This document shows, in pieces, positions 1 to 6,955 of a DNA stretch of 17,876 nucleotides (position 1 is its first letter; every line of letters starts with the position of its first letter). Source of the DNA: Halobacillus naozhouensis (GTDB lineage: Bacteria > Bacillota > Bacilli > Bacillales > Halobacillaceae); NCBI RefSeq assembly GCF_029714185.1, contig NZ_CP121672.1:1-17876 (forward strand). Reading direction: 5' to 3'. The notes beneath the pieces were generated by a model. The model made no database searches and was not told the DNA's origin. It saw only the letters and a list, made by a program, of their open reading frames with translations. The translations under genes were made by a program, and so were the position numbers.

Positions 1-28
1 GCGGGAATGTCTATTTTTTTACCCTTTT

Positions 29-277
29 TTAAGCTCTTTGCTTCACTTCCTGGAGCAGCTGCTTTTTCCTCCACTCTCTGAAGCGCTCATAATCTCTTAT
101 TAAGCGTTCTTTATCGAATCCCTGTTCAGATAAGCAATTAAGAAGCTTGTCTGTAATCGCCATGTTTTCGCCTCTTTCATTCCATCGAACAGTACGCTCT
201 GTAACTCCAGCAAGTAAAGCCAACTCATTAATATTAAGATTTTGCTGCTCACGGGCTTTCTCAATAGGGTTTTTCAT
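29..277 (-). CDS. Small XRE-type helix-turn-helix regulator (82 aa)
   Basis: A single-domain DNA-binding protein. Residues about 6-50 fit an XRE/Cro-type HTH: REQQNLNINELALLAGVTER is helix 1 to the recognition turn, with TVRWNERG at the recognition helix end. The rest is a basic helical tail (FREWRKKQLLQEVKQR). The start is set by AAGGAGG about nine bases upstream. The leader carries an inverted repeat (309-349) followed by a T-rich run. It lies on the strand that points away from the small-RNA unit at 526-672. It could be a copy-number or transfer regulator, but nothing in the sequence shows its target. No toxin-like partner is adjacent, so an antitoxin role is not supported. The HTH call is fairly secure; the function is unknown. 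Confidence 0.75.
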   Translation of the reverse strand: MKNPIEKAREQQNLNINELALLAGVTERTVRWNERGENMAITDKLLNCLSEQGFDKERLIRDYERFREWRKKQLLQEVKQRA

Positions 278-304
278 GTAAACATTCCTCCTTATTTAAA
301 ATAA

Positions 305-352
305 AACAGGGGAATAACAGCAACCCTTTCGGATCGTCCGTCATTCCCCCAC
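305..352 (-). promoter_or_regulatory. Leader hairpin before the XRE gene (possible attenuator)
   Basis: On the minus strand GGGGAAT (349-343) can pair with ATTCCCC (315-309), enclosing a smaller GGAC/GTCC-like helix. The distal arm is followed by TGTTTTATTTT and then the AAGGAGG ribosome site. Stem plus T-rich tail between promoter side and start codon is the layout of an intrinsic terminator used as an attenuator. It might instead only be an RNA-stability hairpin. Confidence 0.35.
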
Positions 353-489
353 AAATGAACGTTTTATAAGATTGAAAAACAAGATAGATTGATAGATTTT
401 CGACAAAAAAGTTTAGAATTTCTAAGCTTTCCCTGTTTAATCTGAACTAGATATAGTGCATAATATAACTATCCGGAAAAGTTATCTAT

Positions 490-519
490 TTGAGAACATT
501 TCCGTAAACATTGTATAAT
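490..519 (+). promoter_or_regulatory. Sigma-A-type promoter for the small RNA unit
   Basis: TTGAGA (490-495), an 18-base spacer and a perfect TATAAT (514-519). The expected transcription start is near 526. No start codon with a ribosome site follows, so the promoter most likely drives a non-coding transcript. Confidence 0.6.
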
Positions 520-525
520 ACAATA

Positions 526-672
526 ACGTGAATGAACCTTTATAAAATGATTTGCGGTCATTTAAAGGTTTCAAGGTGAGACTATTCAGCTGGTTGGGGA
601 ACCGTTAATATAGATTTAGGGGGATCTGAATCTATATATTTGGGCTGGATAGTCTCTTTATTTTTGCCTTTT
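526..672 (+). ncRNA. Candidate structured small RNA
   Basis: A roughly 145-base unit between a good promoter and a T-rich end. The first domain is a hairpin: CCTTTA...AAATGA at 537-550 pairs with TCATTTAAAGG at 558-568, loop TTTGCGG. The second domain is a three-way junction. Its closing helix runs from GAGACTAT (577-584) to ATAGTCTC (649-656), extended by one wobble pair and CAGC/GCTG to about 13 pairs. Inside are a small GGTT/AACC hairpin with loop GGGG (592-603) and a 9-bp helix ATATAGATT/AATCTATAT (608-637) whose loop contains GGGGG. The closing helix runs directly into TTTATTTTTGCCTTTTTTT, so it can double as the terminator. I do not recognise the family. Confidence 0.55.
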
Positions 673-812
673 TTTCACGCCTCGTATTATGTAAGTGTTT
701 TATTTTCTTGCTTATTGTTATCTTATCAGAATATTTTTAGTGTTTTAACCTTTTGCAAGTAATTCAATAGTAACGAGCAAGTTTTTTAAAAAAATCGCAT
801 TTCACTTGTAAA

Positions 813-989
813 TTACTTGTTTGTATTGCTATTGTCTTCAATAAATTTGTCTAGATCCTCTTGTTTAACCCGCCATTCCCGGCCAAACTTAGAGCCTCTT
901 ATTTTACCTTCCTTTAGATAATTCCTAATCGTGTTAGGCCTCAACTGAAGGATTTCACATAAATCATCTATAGTTAGCATTTTACTCAT
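813..989 (-). CDS. Excisionase/MerR-like small HTH protein (58 aa)
   Basis: MSKMLTIDDLCEILQLRPNT opens a helix-turn-helix of the excisionase (Xis-like, HTH_17) type. The continuation, a KEGKIRGSKFGREWRV wing and the helix DLDKFIE, is the standard layout of these one-domain proteins. The open frame extends further upstream to 1142. I start at 989 because AGGGGAG lies nine bases before that ATG and because the motif begins there; the extension has no matching domain. Such proteins bind DNA as recombination directionality factors or simple regulators. A tyrosine recombinase exists on this molecule but 13 kb away, so a functional pairing is only a possibility. Confidence 0.75.
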   Translation of the reverse strand: MSKMLTIDDLCEILQLRPNTIRNYLKEGKIRGSKFGREWRVKQEDLDKFIEDNSNTNK

Positions 990-1107
990 AATGTAATCTC
1001 CCCTATCGCGATATTTTGTTTTATTATTATCGTTTATTAACGTATAGTAACATCTTACATCAGACATGTTTGGTAGTGCAACCATAATTAACCTACAATT
1101 CCAATAT

Positions 1108-1133
1108 AAAAACCCCACCCGACTCACGGTTTT
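1108..1133 (+). repeat. Dispersed repeat R1
   Basis: One of five related copies, consensus AAAAACCYCRCYCKACTCACGGTTTT. This copy has core CCCACCCGACTCACGG. The ends AAAACC and GGTTTT are complementary, so each copy can form a weak hairpin. Confidence 0.7.
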
Positions 1134-1161
1134 ATATTTCACTCCTCATGTTGCTATCTTT

Positions 1162-1223
1162 AAAGTCGGGCATTTTTGTCACATTTGTCTAAATGAAAGT
1201 CGGGCATTTTTGTCACATTTGTC
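1162..1223 (+). repeat. Two 28-bp direct repeats
   Basis: The 28-bp unit starting AAAGTCGGGCATTTTTGTC occupies 1162-1189 and 1196-1223 with no mismatch, separated by six bases. Only two copies exist, so it is not an array. The AGTCGGG at its start is complementary to CCCGACT in repeat R1 about 45 bp to the left. Two exact copies in non-coding DNA suggest a protein-binding site or a recent duplication. Confidence 0.8.
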
Positions 1224-1397
1224 ATCCAAACACAACCCTTTCCCGGCTTTTGAAAAAGGAAACGGAATAAATAATGGAGCGGTAGTAAAACTACTTATCT
1301 TGCAACACTGGAGGGCTTTTCTTCAGGAAAGGTACGGGTTGTATTTTTGAGAAAGATCACTCAAAAATCTCCACCCTTTTCACCTTGCCTTACGAAA

Positions 1398-1610
1398 TTT
1401 TGGCGGTGCTTGGATATCGCCAAGCCGACATACCCAAAACGAGGAATTTCAGGAATCGGCTTGTTCGAACTATTATACCGCCAAAACCGCCTGTACTTTC
1501 GATCAGTAATATCTTGCTTTTACGGTTATGAAGTGACGTTCAGTTCGTGGGGTTCAGCCCCCACACGACTAGCCAATACCTCCACCCCAAAACAAGGGGG
1601 GAAGCAAGAT
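1398..1610. repeat. Cluster of nested inverted repeats
   Basis: TTTTGGCGGT (1398-1407) is matched by ACCGCCAAAA (1477-1486). Inside lie CTTGG/CCAAG (1409-1413 with 1420-1424) and the competing pair AAGCCGA/TCGGCTT (1422-1428 with 1456-1462). To the right, ATCTTGCT/AGCAAGAT (1511-1518 with 1603-1610) encloses GTGGGG/CCCCAC (1547-1552 with 1559-1564). This density of exact arms is what single-strand origins or folded RNAs show. Confidence 0.5.
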
Positions 1611-1626
1611 CATTAAGTTTTTTTAA

Positions 1627-1652
1627 AAAAACCTCGCCCTACTCACGGTTTG
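1627..1652 (+). repeat. Dispersed repeat R2
   Basis: Core CCTCGCCCTACTCACGG. All 26 bp are identical to R3 at 13508-13533, in the same orientation, on the other side of the transfer module. Confidence 0.8.
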
Positions 1653-1660
1653 GAGCGGTA

Positions 1661-1692
1661 AAAAAAGCAGCGGCTCATAAAAGCTGCTGCTT
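1661..1692 (-). terminator. Terminator of the T4SS operon
   Basis: Read on the minus strand, AAGCAGC (1692-1686) pairs with GCTGCTT (1671-1665) and is followed by TTTT. It lies seven bases beyond the stop codon of the last gene of the operon. Confidence 0.7.
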
Positions 1693-1698
1693 AATAGC

Positions 1699-1908
1699 TC
1701 ACATTCTCGGAAAAACTAAGACAACTGCAATAATCCAAACAGAAAACACAAAGACTTCCATCAATCTATTAAAACGATATTGCCCGCGCTTTTCATCATC
1801 TTCTTCATACATCATAAAACGCTTGTAATACATTCCTTTAACGATCCCCACACCTACCATAACCACAGTTACAAAAATAATAAGCCATTGCATATCAGAA
1901 AAAATCAT
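1699..1908 (-). CDS. Small two-helix membrane protein, last gene of T4SS operon (69 aa)
   Basis: Two hydrophobic segments (about residues 8-24, WLIIFVTVVMVGVGIV, and about 51-66, VFVFSVWIIAVVLVF) flank a charged loop (YEEDDEKRGQYR). No domain is recognised. The ribosome site AAGGAGGGG overlaps the stop of the preceding VirB8-like gene, so translation is probably coupled. Its place as the last gene before the terminator suggests an accessory component of the mating channel, but the sequence alone does not show a role. The gene call is good, the function unknown. Confidence 0.75.
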   Translation of the reverse strand: MIFSDMQWLIIFVTVVMVGVGIVKGMYYKRFMMYEEDDEKRGQYRFNRLMEVFVFSVWIIAVVLVFPRM

Positions 1909-1920
1909 TTCTTCCCCTCC

Positions 1921-2466
1921 TTATAAAAGCTGCTGCAATTCGTAATTTTCAACGCTCCATTCCCCCTCGAAATGCTCTAACCATACTTTCATTTCATACT
2001 GTGAAACAGTTTTATTGCCTCCTACTGTTAAGGCCTGGTCAAAAACGATTGTTACCAGGGAAGAATCCTCGTCTATTCTGTTAAAATATGATTCTTTAAT
2101 TTTTACACTTGATGAATATTCAGCCTCTATTTTCGATATTTCATAGCTCTCCGTTGTTTTCTGTACTTCCTGGAGCTTTGACCTTGCTTTCCCTTTAACT
2201 TGCTCTAAGAGCTTCCCTTTAACGTCTGAAGCGGTCTGATTATCAAAAGTAAACATGGTTTTCACAAATTTCTCTCCCATCACTTTTAATTTTTCATTGT
2301 TTTCCTTAGAGGCCTCTAGTTTGGATTCTAAGCGCTCTTTTTCTTTCTGAAGGTGTTCCCCTTCGCTTTGGGCCTCTCGTACAGCAGAAGTTAGGAGAAC
2401 GTTAAATACAAGGGATATAATCAGTAATGCCCCCGTAATGATTAAAGCTAAGATCTTCTTATTCAT
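1921..2466 (-). CDS. VirB8-like T4SS channel protein A (181 aa)
   Basis: One N-terminal membrane anchor (residues 5-27, ILALIITGALLIISLVFNVLL) is followed by a coiled coil (about 32-65, rich in E, K and L). Then comes an alpha/beta domain (about 66-181) of NTF2-like size ending VWLEHFEGEWSVENYELQQL. Membrane anchor, coiled coil and NTF2-like domain is the plan of VirB8/TcpC/TraM-type assembly factors, which sit on the outer face of the membrane and scaffold the channel. Its ATG directly follows the stop of the wall hydrolase gene (TAAATG), indicating coupling. A second protein of the same plan is encoded at 12761. The family assignment rests on architecture, not on a strong motif. Confidence 0.65.
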   Translation of the reverse strand: MNKKILALIITGALLIISLVFNVLLTSAVREAQSEGEHLQKEKERLESKLEASKENNEKLKVMGEKFVKTMFTFDNQTASDVKGKLLEQVKGKARSKLQEVQKTTESYEISKIEAEYSSSVKIKESYFNRIDEDSSLVTIVFDQALTVGGNKTVSQYEMKVWLEHFEGEWSVENYELQQLL

Positions 2467-3492
2467 TTAAAATATCCTTCCCCTCGGATTAAGTTTCCGG
2501 CCGTTTTGGTGGAGCTCTAAGTGCAAATGTTCCCCGGTGCTGCTTCCGGTAGTACCGCAAAGTCCTATCTGCTGCCCCTGGCTTACTGTTTGCCCTGGCT
2601 TTACTGATATATCCGACAAGTGAGCATATACCGTTATGAGGCCGTTTCCATGATCTATATATATACGCTGTCCGAATCCTACACTATGATTACTAGGATT
2701 CTGCCACCCTGCGCGGGTTACTGTACCGGACTTAACAGCAACGATAGGCGGGTTTGATCGGTTACAACTGAAGTCTGTTCCGAAATGTGTGTTTGGTAAT
2801 CCTGTAAAGGGATCTATCCGTGTTCCGTATTCTGAAGTGATCTTTGTATCTATTGGTTTTATGAATCCGTAACTGTTAGGATCCGCTCCAACTGCAACCG
2901 CTGATCCTTCAAAATACCGCAATACGTTCTCGACATAATTAATATCACCGTAACGATCCCACCCTGTTTTTTCTTCCATCATGGCAGAAAAGGCAGCTGC
3001 AACCTCTTTAGAATAACCGCCCCTCTCCAGGGCATAAGGGATAAAACCTCCCCCGAAATTATAAGCCTGGAGAGTCAATTTAATATCTCCTTTAGCTTTT
3101 TTTAGCATCTTCGAGAAATACTTAACCCCTGCATCAATGCTTACAATAGGATTCTGAATAGTGTTAGGGGGCAATCCCAGGCTTTCACTTGCTTGCATAG
3201 GATCGCCACCCCTGCCCCCGCTTTCTTGCATCATTTTGGCTAGTAAAATCTCTGTATATCCTGCAACTCCGTACTGCTCCGCGTATTTTCTAACTAACGG
3301 CTCATATCTTCTAACCTCCTGGGAAACTACCGCTTTACCTCCCACGCCTCCCTCTGGTAAAACTGAAGTGCTTTGATGTTTTGCGAATGGAGCAAAAACT
3401 AATAGGAGCGGCAGCATGAGAAGAATTGGAACCACAATCACTAACAAACGCCAATTCCTAACCAGGAAGAGACCTATTCCTACATATCCCAT
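2467..3492 (-). CDS. T4SS cell-wall hydrolase: lysozyme-like domain plus M23 peptidase (341 aa)
   Basis: A membrane anchor (residues 15-37) puts the enzyme outside the cell. Residues about 60-175 form a lysozyme-like/CwlT-type muramidase: AKMMQESGGRGGDPMQASES carries the catalytic Glu90, and the conserved AYNFGGG is at 143-149. Residues about 210-335 form an M23 metallopeptidase with zinc motif HFGTD (236-240), HL at 291-292 and HLHLE (322-326). It would cut both glycan and peptide bonds to let the channel pass through the thick wall, the role of TrsG or VirB1 elsewhere; those Gram-positive relatives often carry CHAP or NlpC/P60 in place of M23. The start follows GGGAGG, which overlaps the end of virB4. 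All key residues are present. Confidence 0.9.
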   Translation of the reverse strand: MGYVGIGLFLVRNWRLLVIVVPILLMLPLLLVFAPFAKHQSTSVLPEGGVGGKAVVSQEVRRYEPLVRKYAEQYGVAGYTEILLAKMMQESGGRGGDPMQASESLGLPPNTIQNPIVSIDAGVKYFSKMLKKAKGDIKLTLQAYNFGGGFIPYALERGGYSKEVAAAFSAMMEEKTGWDRYGDINYVENVLRYFEGSAVAVGADPNSYGFIKPIDTKITSEYGTRIDPFTGLPNTHFGTDFSCNRSNPPIVAVKSGTVTRAGWQNPSNHSVGFGQRIYIDHGNGLITVYAHLSDISVKPGQTVSQGQQIGLCGTTGSSTGEHLHLELHQNGRKLNPRGRIF

Positions 3493-3495
3493 ATG

Positions 3496-5364
3496 TTAAT
3501 CCTCCCGGTTAGCGTATTGTTCCTTGTATGCTTTAGGATCAATAATTTTCATTTCTTCCGGTGTATGGTCTACATGGATATGAACCCGGTTATTCCCTAC
3601 AACATAAATTCCCTGTCCTTTTTTGGCCTTCAATAGAACTTCTTCTTCTTGCTCTGATAGCTTCATAACCTTCTTTTCTTTTATGTCGTCTATATCTGTT
3701 GAATCCAGGCCTAGAATCATTTTGCAAAGAGAATTCCCTATTATGGCCTTACCGTAATTCCTGTGGCCTTCAATAGCTGACAAGTAATCCTCTAGCTGTT
3801 GTGTCGCTACTGTAGCACCGCCCTTATACTTACGGATCCGCTTATAGATCTGAAAAAGGAATTTCATAGCTTGGGGGTTATCCGGATCGGCCATTATATG
3901 GGCTTCATCCACGTATAACCGCTTTGTTCCTTCTCCCTGGGTGATTTCATCCCACAAGTAAGATAAAACGTTGTACATAGCCGCCTGTTGTGAATCTGAC
4001 TCGTTCTCCAGGTCCTTCAAATCAAAACAAATCAAATCGCTGTTTAGATCCACATTAGTATGACCGTTAAATAAGCGGCTGTTTGAACCATGAACATACA
4101 TCCATAAGATCTCTTTAAATGGTTTTAATTCCGGGTGCTCTTTTATGTTTATCATGTCGTAAAAATCCTCTAAGATTGGAAAATCAGTTGATTCATAAGC
4201 TTTTAAATCAGTATCAAAGTCAATTCCTTTAGATTCATAGGTTGCTAGTAAATAACGTTCAATGAGTGAGTTTTCATGAGGGGATATGTCTTTTTTAATG
4301 AGTTTGAAAAAGATCTTTAACCGCTGGATTTTCTGATAAAGCAGCTGTGTTTCATTCTCGAAATCATCACCCTCCGTGTCTATATCTCCCCTATCCTGGT
4401 AATGTCTAATTTCTAAGGGATTGATTAACGTTTTACTCATTACGGAAAGGCTTATAACCTGGCCTCCTAATCTTTTAAAGGCTCTTGCAAACTGCCTTTC
4501 TGGATCTATAGCAAGGATCTTAATTCCTTGCTGATAATAGCGGATCATATCTTTCAACATGTAAAAGGTCTTTCCTTTACCTGTTTGACCTATAGCAAAC
4601 TCATTATGCGAATCTAAGCTGTACTGATCCACTACAACTAAGGATCCTGTTGTCATATTTTCACCTTTAATTACGCCTGTTGAATGAAATATTTCTGATT
4701 CATCATAAGGAAAAAGGCTTGAAGCCGCTTCAGCATCCATTGTTCTATATGTCCATTCCGGTAAAGTATTATCGGTTGTCGGCAGCATGGATTTAAAAGC
4801 CGGGAGCATTTGATTTTTTGGTGTGTAGCCTTTTAACCCTTTTCTTGATAGGATCCCTTCAAGCTGTCTTTCCATTCTTTCTAATTTCTCCAGGGAATCC
4901 GCTTGTAAATGTAAGTACATATGAACTTGAAATACCTTTGAAGTACCCCCGGACTGAAGTTTTCTTAACAACTCTCTGGAACTGTCTAGCTGCTGCTCGG
5001 TCTCAATTTCCCTTTCTGGTGTTAAGCTCCTTTTGCCTTTTAATCTTACGTCTAAATCCATAATGGAGCGATTAAGGCTTTTAATCATAGCTGTAGGGGA
5101 AGCAGGCTCTAAATGAGTGCTAATTGAAAGGTTATCTTTGAATCTATACAATTCTGTGAGCCAATTCCCCCGCCTCACTCCAGGGAAATCAACTACACAA
5201 ATAGTTTTCGAGAAATTCTTTCCTAACTGTAAATAATCAATATCCTCATGGATGTGAGCGGGAGCTATTGAATCACGAATGGTTATTTCATCTTGCTTCT
5301 CCCCTAACCAGGCCTCTACATCTGTTTTTTGATCTTGTTTGGTGAATAATTTTGGCATTTTCAT
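3496..5364 (-). CDS. VirB4-like T4SS ATPase (622 aa)
   Basis: The conserved energy source of the mating channel, a cytoplasmic hexameric ATPase. An N-terminal domain (about 20-240) begins IRDSIAPAHIHEDIDYLQLG and contains CVVDFPGVRRGNWLTELY, as in TrsE/Tn916 Orf16 relatives. Then come Walker A GQTGKGKT (259-266), LAIDPERQF (284-292), Walker B LYVDEAHIM (483-491) and the following RKYKGGATVATQQ sensor stretch. Length is close to other Gram-positive VirB4 proteins. The ATG touches the stop of the TrsD-like gene (TAAATG), with GGAGG inside that gene's last codons, so the two are translationally coupled. Confidence 0.93.
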   Translation of the reverse strand: MKMPKLFTKQDQKTDVEAWLGEKQDEITIRDSIAPAHIHEDIDYLQLGKNFSKTICVVDFPGVRRGNWLTELYRFKDNLSISTHLEPASPTAMIKSLNRSIMDLDVRLKGKRSLTPEREIETEQQLDSSRELLRKLQSGGTSKVFQVHMYLHLQADSLEKLERMERQLEGILSRKGLKGYTPKNQMLPAFKSMLPTTDNTLPEWTYRTMDAEAASSLFPYDESEIFHSTGVIKGENMTTGSLVVVDQYSLDSHNEFAIGQTGKGKTFYMLKDMIRYYQQGIKILAIDPERQFARAFKRLGGQVISLSVMSKTLINPLEIRHYQDRGDIDTEGDDFENETQLLYQKIQRLKIFFKLIKKDISPHENSLIERYLLATYESKGIDFDTDLKAYESTDFPILEDFYDMINIKEHPELKPFKEILWMYVHGSNSRLFNGHTNVDLNSDLICFDLKDLENESDSQQAAMYNVLSYLWDEITQGEGTKRLYVDEAHIMADPDNPQAMKFLFQIYKRIRKYKGGATVATQQLEDYLSAIEGHRNYGKAIIGNSLCKMILGLDSTDIDDIKEKKVMKLSEQEEEVLLKAKKGQGIYVVGNNRVHIHVDHTPEEMKIIDPKAYKEQYANRED

Positions 5365-6012
5365 TTATTCATTACCTCCTGTTATTAGCTGCTGTATATC
5401 ATCTTTAACCGGGAAAATTTGAGCGGATTGATAATCAAAGAACGTATGAAAGTATTTGATAATATCGTTGTTTGAGGCATCCTCAATGTTTAATTCAAGG
5501 TCATGCTCCAGGTCGCTCCTTATTGATACGGTCCTTTCCTGCAATTCCTCCAGGGCCTCAATATAATCTGACTCGCTGCTGCCCCTTATCTGTTGACTGT
5601 ATATTAAGTACCGCTGCCGCTGAATCATCCTCCGGGAGCGGGTGAACGTATCAGCATATTTGATATATTGCTTTAACAGCTGCTTTTTTATTTCATCCTG
5701 GGTGTTTTCTAACGTTTCCTTTTGAACGGCTATATACTTTGTTAGATCCACGGGCTGCGAAACTATAACTTGTTGAATCGGATACTCTAGACCCATTAAA
5801 AAATCCTCGTATTTATCGAAAACTTGATTCATTTCAAAATTGCTCATAAGCTCCATGTTCCGGGTACTAACCTTTAATATTTTCACTAGCTTGTTATCTG
5901 GAGTAATAAGAAGCCCTGCATGAATAGCTTTGATGGGTATATGTTTTTGAACGGTGTTTTTCTTTGCTTCCTCTTTAAATTTTTTATAGCCCTTAAAGGT
6001 TGGTTTTATCAT
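5365..6012 (-). CDS. TrsD-like T4SS protein (215 aa)
   Basis: Soluble, with no membrane segment. Residues about 22-65 (HIPIKAIHAGLLITPDNKLV then KILKVSTRNMELMSNFE) read like the opening beta-rich stretch found at the N-terminus of many VirB4 proteins. The rest is helical and basic (LLKQYIKYADTFTRSRRM). A separate protein of about this size sits between PrgI and VirB4 in the pSK41/pGO1 trs cluster (TrsD), which is the basis of the name. Its start overlaps the PrgI gene by 20 bp, and its stop abuts the virB4 ATG. It probably works with VirB4 at the base of the channel. The similarity is recalled from family knowledge and has not been aligned. Confidence 0.65.
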   Translation of the reverse strand: MIKPTFKGYKKFKEEAKKNTVQKHIPIKAIHAGLLITPDNKLVKILKVSTRNMELMSNFEMNQVFDKYEDFLMGLEYPIQQVIVSQPVDLTKYIAVQKETLENTQDEIKKQLLKQYIKYADTFTRSRRMIQRQRYLIYSQQIRGSSESDYIEALEELQERTVSIRSDLEHDLELNIEDASNNDIIKYFHTFFDYQSAQIFPVKDDIQQLITGGNE

Positions 6013-6325
6013 TGTCGAACCTCTCTTTCTTGTATGAGAATCTTTTTTGCTTCAATGCGTAAATCAAACCAGCTTTTACGTTGTACATAACTGGTATGTT
6101 CTTTCTAACTGGCCTGTCATACACCAGGTAAAGGGGAACGCCAATTAAACAAACAATCAAACCAGCTTTTACAAGAATACTTACAGAAGGCATGTAAAAT
6201 ATTCCTACTGATAATAAAGCAGAAGGAGCTAATGCTTTTATTAGCTCCTTAACCTTTACATCACCGAATATTGATAAGCCTTTTTCAACGTTTTCTGGTA
6301 TGAGAAATTCCTTTTTTTCTGCCAT
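5993..6325 (-). CDS. PrgI-family (VirB3-like) T4SS membrane protein (110 aa)
   Basis: FLIPENVEKG at residues 7-16, two closely spaced membrane segments (about 31-48, PSALLSVGIFYMPSVSILV, and about 50-68, KAGLIVCLIGVPLYLVYD) and a basic cytoplasmic tail (RPVRKNIPVMYNVKAGLIYA then LKQKRFSYKKER) match the PrgI family, the Gram-positive VirB3. In T4SS this inner-membrane protein associates with VirB4. Position directly before the TrsD-like and VirB4 genes fits. The ribosome site is AAGGAGAG. No unusual feature. Confidence 0.85.
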   Translation of the reverse strand: MAEKKEFLIPENVEKGLSIFGDVKVKELIKALAPSALLSVGIFYMPSVSILVKAGLIVCLIGVPLYLVYDRPVRKNIPVMYNVKAGLIYALKQKRFSYKKERFDNDKTNL

Positions 6326-6341
6326 AAAGTAACTCTCCTTC

Positions 6342-6680
6342 CTACATGACTAATCCGCCAATCCATTTCATGATTACTCCAGCGGTTAAAACTAAGATCA
6401 AAATACCTCCTGTTCCCTTCATGGATTCAACAATTTCCGATTTTCTGTGTTGATTTGTTCCCGAAAACTTATACATAAGGCCATAAACCATAATGGCTAC
6501 GGTTGCAGCGGGGATTGATAGACCTAAAATTAAATTTCCAATACCATCAAGAACGTTTTCAAACATGGCTTCCGGTGATTCTGCCGCAAATACAAGCCCC
6601 GGGGCTGCTGTAATAGCTCCGAATGTCATAAACTGAACCGATTTTTTAAATATTTTGTTGTCCTTCAATCTTTTAATCAT
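6342..6680 (-). CDS. TrbC/VirB2-like pilin or channel subunit (112 aa)
   Basis: A basic N-terminus and signal-like helix (residues about 14-32) end in GLVFAAES, a plausible signal-peptidase site near residue 32. Two membrane helices follow (about 46-67, LGLSIPAATVAIMVYGLMYKF, and about 90-108, GGILILVLTAGVIMKWIGG), separated by a short polar loop NQHRKSEIVESMKG. This is the standard plan of VirB2/TrbC-type pilins. In Gram-positive systems it may form the channel lining instead of a long pilus. It stands immediately upstream of PrgI, the normal order. Confidence 0.75.
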   Translation of the reverse strand: MIKRLKDNKIFKKSVQFMTFGAITAAPGLVFAAESPEAMFENVLDGIGNLILGLSIPAATVAIMVYGLMYKFSGTNQHRKSEIVESMKGTGGILILVLTAGVIMKWIGGLVM

Positions 6681-6696
6681 AAAATCCCATCCTTTT

Positions 6697-6906
6697 TTAT
6701 TTTGATTTGAATAATCTAAACAGCCGTTTGATGATTTTCACACTGAGAAACAAGTAAATTACCGCAAAAATTAATCCGGTCATTCCTGCCGCTTTTTCAA
6801 TCCATGCTGGAAAGTCTGCAAAGTAAATCCAATAATCGAACACGGAAGCGATTGAAGCCACTATAAGGAAGACCGCTCCTAACATTAAAAGATTCACTAT
6901 TTTCAT
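6697..6906 (-). CDS. Small membrane protein of the T4SS operon (69 aa)
   Basis: Two membrane segments (about 3-24, IVNLLMLGAVFLIVASIASVF, and about 41-57, MTGLIFAVIYLFLSVK) and a strongly basic end (IIKRLFRLFKSK). No family recognised. The start is set by AAGGGGG nine bases upstream. A TAATCATCTAT element lies 34 bases before the start, so the gene may begin a sub-operon. Position beside the pilin gene suggests a pilin chaperone or channel partner, which is inference only. Confidence 0.7.
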   Translation of the reverse strand: MKIVNLLMLGAVFLIVASIASVFDYWIYFADFPAWIEKAAGMTGLIFAVIYLFLSVKIIKRLFRLFKSK

Positions 6907-6939
6907 GACATACCCCCTTTTATAAGTCTCAATAATGCA

Positions 6940-6949
6940 TAGATGATTA
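6940..6949 (-). promoter_or_regulatory. TAATCATCTAT element, site 1
   Basis: The minus strand reads TTAATCATCTATGCATTA upstream of the 69-aa membrane gene. Same orientation relative to the downstream gene as sites 2, 3 and 5. Confidence 0.6.
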
Positions 6950-6955
6950 AGTAAT

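Larger units (their letters stand above)
278..812. other. Gene-free region (535 bp) with regulatory RNA unit
   Basis: No convincing protein gene on either strand. It holds the XRE leader hairpin (305-352), an AT-rich stretch with a small inverted repeat near 466-486, the promoter and RNA unit listed separately (490-672), and an AT-rich tail. The tail contains an inverted repeat (CAAGTAATT at 756-764 with AATTACTTG at 811-819) that reaches into the 3' end of the next gene and could help terminate it. Confidence 0.6.
990..1698. other. Gene-free structured region (709 bp)
   Basis: Open frames here have no ribosome sites and no recognisable protein character. The region holds two copies of the dispersed repeat (1108-1133, 1627-1652), a 28-bp direct repeat pair (1162-1223), a cluster of nested inverted repeats (1398-1610) and the terminator of the T4SS operon (1661-1692). 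It could be a single-strand initiation site, a second nick or origin region, or a structured RNA. Nothing in it identifies which. Confidence 0.55.

Noticed and set aside
29..277. Antitoxin of a toxin-antitoxin pair
   Set aside because: XRE antitoxins occur in such pairs, but there is no adjacent toxin-sized frame on the same strand within the window.
536..580. Ten-codon frame starting at the ATG at 547 as a leader peptide
   Set aside because: No ribosome site, and the ATG is buried in the first hairpin of the RNA unit.
813..1142. 109-aa version of the excisionase-like protein
   Set aside because: The first 51 residues have no domain character and run back into repeat R1; the ATG at 989 has a proper ribosome site and starts the motif.
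1347..1828. Open frames on the plus strand at 1347-1616 and 1547-1828
   Set aside because: No ribosome sites, Pro/Ser/Cys-rich compositions unlike proteins, and they run through inverted repeats and the T4SS terminator.
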